Shown piece after piece: positions 58,585-64,000 of a stretch of 64,000 bases of DNA. Position numbers and translations under genes: made by a program. The stretch comes from CBDCPI01 sp965220245. Lineage in GTDB: Bacteria > Chloroflexota > Dehalococcoidia > Lucifugimonadales > UBA3495. Numbering within the stretch: position 1 is the first letter of the stretch; every line of letters starts with the position of its first letter. Location: the NCBI GenBank assembly GCA_965220245.1, contig CBDCPI010000014.1, forward strand, positions 1-64,000. The letters are read 5' to 3'. The notes under the pieces were generated by a model. It did not search any database. It saw only the letters and a list, made by a program, of their open reading frames with translations, and had not been told where the DNA came from.

Positions 58585-59535
58585 TTAACCCCGTTTGCGG
58601 CTGAAGGCCTTTTCGGCGGCGCGGCGCACGTCTTCGGCGCTGAGGCCGCAGCGGACCATCAACTCCTGGGCGCTCCCGGACTCAGCGTACCCTTGAAGGG
58701 CCACCATTTCCAAGGGGACCGGACTCTGTCGGCCCACCACTTGGGCTACGATGCTTCCCAGACCACCGTGGATGTAGTGCTCTTCGGCGGTGACAATAGC
58801 GCCGGTTTCTCGGGCCGCAGCGACGACCAGTTCTTCATCCACCGGACTCAAGGTTGACAGATTCACCACCTTGGCTTGGATTTGAGACTGGCCCAATAGC
58901 TCCGCTGCGTCCAACGCCACCGAGACCATGACCCCCGTGGCGATAATGGTCACGTCCCCGCCCTCTCGCAGGGTCTCGCCGCGGCCCAATCGGAACTGGT
59001 AAGACTCCTCGTGCACCACCGGCATCGGCGCCCTAGACAACCGGATGTAAAAGGGGCCTTTGGTTTCCGCTGCGGTACGGACCGCTTGGGCGGTCTCTAC
59101 CGAGTCGGCGGGGACCACGACGTTGAAGCCAGCCAAGGAGCAAGCCAGCGCCAGGTCTTCGATGCCGTGGGCCGACATTCCGTCCTCTCCGGTTAAAATC
59201 CCGGCGTGGGTGCAGACCAGTTTCAGGTTGAGATGGGGTTGGGCCACTAGGACCCGGAGTTGGTCAAAGGGCCGTCCCACCCCGAAAACCGCAAAGGTGC
59301 TGACGAACGGGACCTTTCCCGAAGCGGCTAAACCGGCACCGACGCCGATCATGTTCTGCTCGGCGGGTCCAAAGTCGAAGAAGCGGTCCGGGTACTTGTC
59401 CCGCCACAGGTGGGTGAATACTGAAACGTTAAGGTCACCGCCCAAGACCACAATGTCAGGATGGGTATCCCCCAATTCCAGCAACGTGCGGCCGTAGGTT
59501 TCCCGGGTCGCCGCCATCTCCCTTTGGGCAACCAT
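58585..59535 (-). CDS. Transketolase, C-terminal subunit
   Basis: 316 residues, pyrimidine-binding and C-terminal domains of a split transketolase: ATRETYGRTLLELGDTHPDIVVLGGDLNVSV, RFFDFGPAEQNMIGVGAGLAASGKVPFVSTFAVF (catalytic Glu in PAEQNM), LTGEDGMSAHGIEDLAL, and TVEEH-like GAIVTAEEHYIHGGLGSIVAQVV. Its start overlaps the stop of the N-terminal subunit (TGATG), so they are translationally coupled. It convergently faces the small gene after proA. Confidence 0.93.
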   Translation of the reverse strand: MVAQREMAATRETYGRTLLELGDTHPDIVVLGGDLNVSVFTHLWRDKYPDRFFDFGPAEQNMIGVGAGLAASGKVPFVSTFAVFGVGRPFDQLRVLVAQPHLNLKLVCTHAGILTGEDGMSAHGIEDLALACSLAGFNVVVPADSVETAQAVRTAAETKGPFYIRLSRAPMPVVHEESYQFRLGRGETLREGGDVTIIATGVMVSVALDAAELLGQSQIQAKVVNLSTLSPVDEELVVAAARETGAIVTAEEHYIHGGLGSIVAQVVGRQSPVPLEMVALQGYAESGSAQELMVRCGLSAEDVRRAAEKAFSRKRG

Positions 59536-60395
59536 CAGGCCAACTCCTCCATCGCTCGCTCGAACTCGTCCTTGTTGGGCGCCCGGCCGTGAAAAGCCGG
59601 ATTGTCCTCCATAAAGGTCACGCCCTTGCCCTTGACTGTGCGGGCAATAATAGCCGTGGGACGGGTGCGGCGCAGCCGGGCCCTGCCGATCGTCGCCAGC
59701 AACTCGGTCAAATCGTGGCCGTCAGTCTCCAACACCCGCCAGCCGAAGGAACGCCATTTTTGGGCCAAGGGCTCCAGGCTCATGACTTGGTCGGTAAACC
59801 GGTCGTTCTGGATGCGGTTGCGGTCCACGATGGCGATCAGGTTGTTGGCTTTGTGGTGAGAGGCCGACATGGCCGCTTCCCATACCTCGCCCTCGTCACA
59901 TTCCCCGTCGCCAAGGAGAGCGTACACCAAGTAGTTTCTGCCATCCAGACGGGCCGCCAAGGCACAACCAAGCGCGAAAGACAGGCCCATTCCCAGAGAC
60001 CCGGAATTCATCTCCACCCCAGGAGTCATGGGATGGGCGTGACCCTGAAGCCGGCTGCCCACTTTTCGGAAAGTGGGCAACTCGTCGTGGCCGATGTACC
60101 CGGCGCGGGCCAACACCGCGTAGAGGCCGGGGGAGGCATGACCCTTACTTAGCACCAACCGGTCCCGGTCGGGCCAACCCGGATTGGCGGGGTCGTGCCG
60201 CAGCGCATAGAAGTACAGCGAAATAAGTATTTCCAACTCGGATAGAGAGCCTCCGGGGTGTCCGCTACCGGCGGTGTAGATAGTCTGCACGATGTCCCGG
60301 CGCAACTCGCGGGCCATCGCTGCCAACGCCGGTATATCGGGTTCACCGGCGGGTTGTTGTCGGGTATCAACGTTAGTGGTGGCGGAAGTCGCCAA
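59535..60395 (-). CDS. Transketolase, N-terminal (ThDP-binding) subunit
   Basis: 286 residues: ARELRRDIVQTIYTAGSGHPGGSLSELEILISLYF, DRLVLSKGHASPGLYAVLARAGY, and the ThDP motif YALLGDGECDEGEVWEAAMSASHHKANNLIAIVDRN. Together with the next gene it makes a complete two-chain transketolase of the non-oxidative pentose phosphate pathway, the layout common in archaea and many Chloroflexota. It is divergent from the amidohydrolase at 60554 across 158 bp. Confidence 0.94.
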   Translation of the reverse strand: MATSATTNVDTRQQPAGEPDIPALAAMARELRRDIVQTIYTAGSGHPGGSLSELEILISLYFYALRHDPANPGWPDRDRLVLSKGHASPGLYAVLARAGYIGHDELPTFRKVGSRLQGHAHPMTPGVEMNSGSLGMGLSFALGCALAARLDGRNYLVYALLGDGECDEGEVWEAAMSASHHKANNLIAIVDRNRIQNDRFTDQVMSLEPLAQKWRSFGWRVLETDGHDLTELLATIGRARLRRTRPTAIIARTVKGKGVTFMEDNPAFHGRAPNKDEFERAMEELA

Positions 60396-60553
60396 CGTGC
60401 TTCCCCCAAGTTCCAGATTGAGCAGGACCGCAGCCTCACAGCAAGTAAACTCCGGCTGAGAAGCGCCAAGATTATAAAGCCCGCGCCGCCGGAGTGTCTA
60501 GGCTACTGGCTGGCGAGCAGTGAATATCAGACCTATAATTGGGCCGTTGTTGT

Positions 60554-61393
60554 ATGGTCATCGACTCGCATTGCCACTTATTGCCGCCCGGATTTCGGCA
60601 GAGGCGCACCAGCCTTTCCTCCCGGGACGCAACCTTCGCGACGCTTTTTGCCAAGAGCAGCACTGTCATGTCCACCGCGGAAGACTTGATTGAGGCCATG
60701 AACCAGACCCAGGTTTCCAAAGCGGTGGTCATGGGAATGGGTTGGGCCAATCGGGAGGTTGCTCGGGAAGCCAACGACTATATTCTGGAGTCGGCATCGA
60801 AGTACCCCGAGCGTTTGATCGGATTTTGCTCGGTCAACCCCGCTTGGGGTGCGGAGGCGATGCTGGAAGTGGAGCGTTGCGCCCGAGGCGGGGCTAAAGG
60901 AATCGGCGAGCTTCATCCGGATACTCAGGACTTCGACATCACCCAACCAGCAGACTTGGCGCCCCTCATGGCTTGGGCCAAGGGACAGGGGATACCGGTA
61001 GTGGTCCACTCGTCGGAGCCAGTGGGCCACCAGTACCCCGGCAAGGGCGCTACGACCCCGGAAAAGCTGTTCCGGTTCATCGAAAACTTTCCGGACAACA
61101 CCATCATCTGCGCCCATTGGGGCGGCGGGCTTCCCTTTTACGAGCTGATGCCGGAGGTGCCGGAGGTCCTCAAGAACGTCTATTATGACATGGCGGCGTC
61201 CCCATTCTTGTACGGACCACAGGTGGTCGACACGGTGGCCGGCTTGGTGGGGCCGGACAAGATTCTTTTTGGCACCGACTATCCCTTGATTAAACCCCAA
61301 CGAATGCTGCGCTACTTGGAGGCGTCGGGAATCAGCCCAGAGGCCCAGTCCGCTATCCGGCACGGGAACGCGGCCCGGTTGCTGGGCTTGTAG
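60554..61393 (+). CDS. Amidohydrolase family (TIM-barrel metal-dependent) hydrolase
   Basis: 279 residues from ATG 60554, an amidohydrolase_2 member: MVIDSHCHLLPPG (HxH metal site), DLIEAMNQTQVSKAVVMGMGWANREVAREANDYIL, GFCSVNPAWGAEAMLEVERCARGGAKGIGELHPDTQDF, VVVHSSEPVGHQYPGKG, and ILFGTDYPLIKPQRMLRYL (metal Asp). It could be a decarboxylase or lactonase. The ribosome site is weak. The glycosylase gene starts 9 bp after its stop. Confidence 0.88.
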   Translation: MVIDSHCHLLPPGFRQRRTSLSSRDATFATLFAKSSTVMSTAEDLIEAMNQTQVSKAVVMGMGWANREVAREANDYILESASKYPERLIGFCSVNPAWGAEAMLEVERCARGGAKGIGELHPDTQDFDITQPADLAPLMAWAKGQGIPVVVHSSEPVGHQYPGKGATTPEKLFRFIENFPDNTIICAHWGGGLPFYELMPEVPEVLKNVYYDMAASPFLYGPQVVDTVAGLVGPDKILFGTDYPLIKPQRMLRYLEASGISPEAQSAIRHGNAARLLGL

Positions 61394-61402
61394 ACGGAAG
61401 CC

Positions 61403-61960
61403 ATGCCGGAGGCCGCTGGTATGCTGGAGGTTCCTACTTTACCGGACTATTTAAGGGAAGGGCTGGACATCGTTTTTGTCGGCCTTAACCCTTCGGAGAT
61501 TTCGGTGCAAGCCGGCCACTATTTCGCTAATCCGCGGAATCGTTTCTGGGCCGCTTTGAACCGGTCGGGGCTGGTTGCCCGCCAGATGAAGCCCGAAGAT
61601 GACGCCGACTTGATTCACCACGGGATAGGGCTCACCGACGTGGTCAAGCGTCCCACCCGCCAGGGTTCCGGGCTGAGGGCAGCCGATTTTCAGCAGTGGG
61701 CGCCCGTCCTAAAGGAGAAGCTCCTACGAAACAGCCCGGACATCGTTTGCTTTCACGGCGTAACGGCCTATGGGTCTTACCTGAAGCACGCGGAGGGCAT
61801 CACCGAGAAACCCCGGTTGGGGCGGCAATCAAGAACCATTGGGAAGTCGAAAGTGTTTGTGGTCCCGAATCCCAGCCCCGCCAACGCTCAGTACTCCTTG
61901 GAGCACTTGGTGGACTGGTATCGCCGGCTGGGAGAATTACGTGACGGGTCGGACGAATGA
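61403..61960 (+). CDS. Mismatch-specific uracil/thymine DNA glycosylase (MUG type)
   Basis: 185 residues, UDG superfamily family 2: motif 1 is IVFVGLNPSEISVQAGHYFANPRNRFW (Asn29 for water activation) and motif 2 is VFVVPNPSPANAQYSLEHL. It removes U or T from G mismatches. It is compactly organised with the cyclic phosphodiesterase gene, whose ATG overlaps its stop (ATGA), in a small plus-strand cluster that also includes an AlkA-type glycosylase. Confidence 0.92.
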   Translation: MPEAAGMLEVPTLPDYLREGLDIVFVGLNPSEISVQAGHYFANPRNRFWAALNRSGLVARQMKPEDDADLIHHGIGLTDVVKRPTRQGSGLRAADFQQWAPVLKEKLLRNSPDIVCFHGVTAYGSYLKHAEGITEKPRLGRQSRTIGKSKVFVVPNPSPANAQYSLEHLVDWYRRLGELRDGSDE

Positions 61961-62556
61961 CTGGGACGGATGACGTGCAGCGGGTGTTCATCGCTGTCCA
62001 GGTCCCCACTGCGGCGAAGCAGGAGTTGGGCAAGCTAATCGACGGGCTGGCCTTGGAGTACTCCCGTGATGTCCGCTGGGTCGCCCCGGAGGGAATACAT
62101 CTGACGTTGAAGTTTTTGGGTAATGTCGAGGCCTCGCGAATCAGCAGCGTCATCGAAAGCATGGGCGCCGCCGCCAAGGGCACTGGCCCCTTTCGCCTCC
62201 AGGTCTCCGGCTTAGGGACCTTTCCCAACGCCGCACGGCCCAGGGTCTTGTGGGCCGGGGTCACCGGCGACTTGGAGCCGTTGCTGGAGTTACAGCAACG
62301 AGTGGAGAACGCTATGGCTGGCCTGGGTTTTGCCAAGGACCGGCAGTGCTTCAATCCCCACCTGACCTTGGGTAGAGTCCGGGACCGGGTGTCGCCCGCC
62401 AACCGGCAGGGGATTGGAGCCGCCTTCTCCGGCCAAGGGCTGGCGTCGCCGGAGCCGTGGCTGGTGGAGGAGGTGTTCTTGGTCCAGAGCCGCTTGGGGC
62501 CTCAGAGAGCAACCTATTCCGACTTAGCGGCCAGGCCATTTCGGGCCGAGAAATGA
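61957..62556 (+). CDS. thpR: RNA 2',3'-cyclic phosphodiesterase
   Basis: 199 residues, 2H phosphoesterase with both HxT motifs: His48-Leu-Thr50 (GIHLTLKFLG) and His135-Leu-Thr137 (NPHLTLGRV). QRVFIAVQVPTAAKQELGKLID is the usual N terminus. It opens 2',3'-cyclic phosphates on RNA ends. Translationally coupled to the MUG gene by a 4-bp overlap. Confidence 0.93.
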   Translation: MTGTDDVQRVFIAVQVPTAAKQELGKLIDGLALEYSRDVRWVAPEGIHLTLKFLGNVEASRISSVIESMGAAAKGTGPFRLQVSGLGTFPNAARPRVLWAGVTGDLEPLLELQQRVENAMAGLGFAKDRQCFNPHLTLGRVRDRVSPANRQGIGAAFSGQGLASPEPWLVEEVFLVQSRLGPQRATYSDLAARPFRAEK

Positions 62557-62590
62557 TAACTTGAGAACCTAGCGGGCGGCCATAAGACAG

Positions 62591-62687
62591 GTAACTGTTC
62601 AGATTTGAGGGGAATTGGCCCTTCGACTCCGCTGCGCTCACGGTGAGCGGTTCCGTGTCAGTGCGCTTACCAACTCTGAACAGTTAC
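62591..62687. repeat. IS66-like MITE (copy 2) with perfect 8-bp target duplication
   Basis: 97 bp with inverted ends GTAACTGTTCAGA and (other strand) GTAACTGTTCAGAGTTG. Flanked by exact direct repeats TAAGACAG at 62583-62590 and 62688-62695. It is the same family as 42878-42979 in opposite orientation, with the same interior (TCCGCTGCGCTC, GGTGAGCGGTTCCGTGTCAG). No coding capacity, so it must have been moved by a transposase elsewhere. Confidence 0.85.
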
Positions 62688-62730
62688 TAAGACAGGTCTC
62701 TCATTCCCTATTACTTGGTAGAATGAACTC

Positions 62731-63672
62731 ATGGACCGGATTACAACGACCATCAAGCCCAAGGCCCCTTTCGACTTCGACCTGACCGCCGGGTACCACA
62801 CCTACTTTCAGGGCAGGTACGGGTCGGACTCCCTAGCCGACGGGGTATACCGGCGCCTACTGGACTTGGAGGGAGACCTGGTGTTGGCGTCGGTTTCATC
62901 GGTGGGGACCATCGAGGACCCGGAGCTGAGGGTGGAGCTTTGCTCCGATGGGTTGGCTGGCGGGCTGGGCGCCGAGCAGGTGAAGTTGGCCGCGGAACGA
63001 GTTGCTTGGCTTTTGGGCACGGACCAAGACTTGGCTCCCTTTTATGCTATGGGCAACGGGGCGACGGACACTCAGGCGATGGCTAGCATCATTCAGGCTT
63101 ATCACGGGCTGCATCTGCCCCATACCGCAACGGTGTACGAAGCCTTGGTGCTGGCCATCCTGGGGCAGCAAATCGCTACCAACGTGGCCCGGATAATCCG
63201 GACGTTGCTCATCGAGACCTATGGACCCCGCCAAGAGTTCGACGGCGAGACTTGGTACGCCTTCCCCCGGCCGGAGACGTTGGCGGCCCTGTCCATCGAG
63301 GAACTGCGAGGGATGAAGCTCAGCGGGCGCAAGGCCGAATATGTGAAGGGTATCTCGGAAGCGGCGTTGGATTTCTCACCGACCGGCATGGAGGCGCTGC
63401 ACGCCATGGCTGACGACGAGGTGGTGCGAAAACTGGTGGCGTTGCGGGGCGTAGGTTCTTGGACCGCTCAGTGGGTGCTGATACGGGCTCTGGGCCGGCC
63501 GGACGCCCTGCCCTTGGGCGACTTGGCGCTGCGGCGGGTGGTGTCCCGAGTCTTCTTCGGAGGTGGGGAGATCAACGACTCCCAACTGGAGGAGTTCGCG
63601 CATCGATGGTCCCCGTGGCGGACCTATGCCACGGTGTACTTATTCTCGGCAATGCGGGGAGGTATGGTGTAG
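62731..63672 (+). CDS. DNA-3-methyladenine glycosylase, AlkA type
   Basis: 313 residues, helix-hairpin-helix glycosylase. An N-terminal TBP-like domain (FDFDLTAGYHTYFQGRYG) precedes EALVLAILGQQIATNVARIIRTLLIETYG and the HhH-GPD segment LRGVGSWTAQWVLIRALGRPDALPLGDLALRR with catalytic Asp264. It excises alkylated purines. It follows the MITE and is on the same strand as the MUG and thpR genes. Confidence 0.92.
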   Translation: MDRITTTIKPKAPFDFDLTAGYHTYFQGRYGSDSLADGVYRRLLDLEGDLVLASVSSVGTIEDPELRVELCSDGLAGGLGAEQVKLAAERVAWLLGTDQDLAPFYAMGNGATDTQAMASIIQAYHGLHLPHTATVYEALVLAILGQQIATNVARIIRTLLIETYGPRQEFDGETWYAFPRPETLAALSIEELRGMKLSGRKAEYVKGISEAALDFSPTGMEALHAMADDEVVRKLVALRGVGSWTAQWVLIRALGRPDALPLGDLALRRVVSRVFFGGGEINDSQLEEFAHRWSPWRTYATVYLFSAMRGGMV

Positions 63673-63675
63673 ACC

Positions 63676-64000
63676 TCACCCGAACAGCTTCATCAATGCC
63701 TTCGGATTCCTGGAACGGGATAACTGCCGGACCCACTTTTGGGTCTGCCGGAACTGGTTGAGGAGTTGGTTGATGTCCTGTGGCGTGGTGCCGCTACCCT
63801 TCGCAATCCGGCGGCGGCGGCTGCCGTTGATGATCTCCGGACGCTGCCTTTCGTCCGGGGTCATGGAGTAAATCATAGCTTCGATGCGTTTTACTTGACC
63901 CTCATCTTCCAAAGCGCCAACGGGTAAGCGCTTGCTAAGTTGGTTCATCCCCGGGATCATCTCCATCACCTGGCTCAACGATCCCATTTTCTTAACGCTT
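63676..64000 (-). CDS. ffh: Signal recognition particle protein Ffh, C-terminal part (5' end beyond window)
   Basis: The last about 107 residues of the Ffh M domain: SVKKMGSLSQVMEMIPGMNQLSKR, then RIEAMIYSMTPDERQRPEIINGSRRRRIAKGSGTTPQDINQLLNQF, the 4.5S-RNA-binding helix-turn-helix, and a short tail KALMKLFG. Ffh with SRP RNA directs membrane proteins to FtsY. The GTPase domain and start lie to the right of the window. It converges on the AlkA gene with a 3-bp gap. Confidence 0.95.
   Translation of the reverse strand, partial: SVKKMGSLSQVMEMIPGMNQLSKRLPVGALEDEGQVKRIEAMIYSMTPDERQRPEIINGSRRRRIAKGSGTTPQDINQLLNQFRQTQKWVRQLSRSRNPKALMKLFG

Overview
The window looks like a chromosomal segment of an uncultured Chloroflexota bacterium, most likely a SAR202-type Dehalococcoidia relative. 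The basis is gene content, not a database search. There are eight luciferase-like (LLM) flavin/F420 monooxygenase genes in 64 kb, with CaiB and class I CoA-transferases, a CoxL-type molybdenum hydroxylase, amidohydrolases, a GMC oxidoreductase and B12-dependent acyl-CoA mutases. Expansion of these families is a known trait of SAR202. The DNA is GC-rich and uses ATG, GTG and TTG starts, usually behind AGGAGG-like sites. Housekeeping genes at the right end (mfd, proB-proA, split transketolase, ffh, tRNA-Pro) show that this is a chromosome, not a plasmid or phage.

Layout. 1-5.5 kb: a minus-strand catabolic operon, LLM - double-VOC - GMC oxidoreductase - DUF917 - hydantoinase A. 5.6-7.6 kb: a small repeat, a HicBA toxin-antitoxin pair and a complete IS630-family element. 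7.6-12.1 kb: a DinB protein, a CoxL-like subunit broken by an 8-bp tandem duplication, and a CoA-transferase. 12.3-17.5 kb: a CaiB CoA-transferase, a di-iron ferritin-like protein, a HEPN/PaREP1-like protein, an OGG1-type glycosylase and an esterase. 17.5-32.4 kb: amidohydrolases and LLM enzymes, with an HNH-Uma2 fusion nuclease, an SMP-30 hydrolase, a GIY-YIG/methyltransferase restriction-modification pair, and an AtzG-like/amidase/deaminase operon.

32.6-41.5 kb: a plus-strand run with a normal acyl-CoA mutase large subunit, a divergent mutase large subunit lacking the catalytic His, a B12-binding subunit with an altered motif, a CoA-transferase, a 2-oxoacid dehydrogenase E1 alpha/beta pair, a Nudix hydrolase and a YbaK deacylase. 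41.5-50.7 kb: dienelactone hydrolase, three LLM genes, a BNR propeller, twin Uma2 genes, an isochorismatase-fold hydrolase and an MDMPI-like protein. 50.9-64 kb: tRNA-Pro, a TlpA-type thioredoxin, mfd, proBA, split transketolase, an amidohydrolase, MUG- and AlkA-type DNA glycosylases, thpR and the 3' end of ffh.

The catabolic genes fit a lifestyle of attacking diverse recalcitrant organic molecules: oxygenation by LLM, GMC and Mo enzymes, ring or amide opening by hydantoinase, amidase and amidohydrolases, then CoA activation and B12 rearrangement. Substrates cannot be read from the sequence.

Small non-coding elements with inverted ends are scattered through the intergenic gaps, mostly just after stop codons. 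Several carry flanking direct repeats that mark them as insertions. Five genes carry an apparent frameshift or in-frame stop, which means either gene decay or consensus errors in the assembly. The strongest candidates for something undescribed are the divergent B12 mutase module (34.7-36.8 kb), the LLM-to-hydantoinase operon (1-5.5 kb) and the HNH-Uma2 fusion (22.7-23.6 kb).
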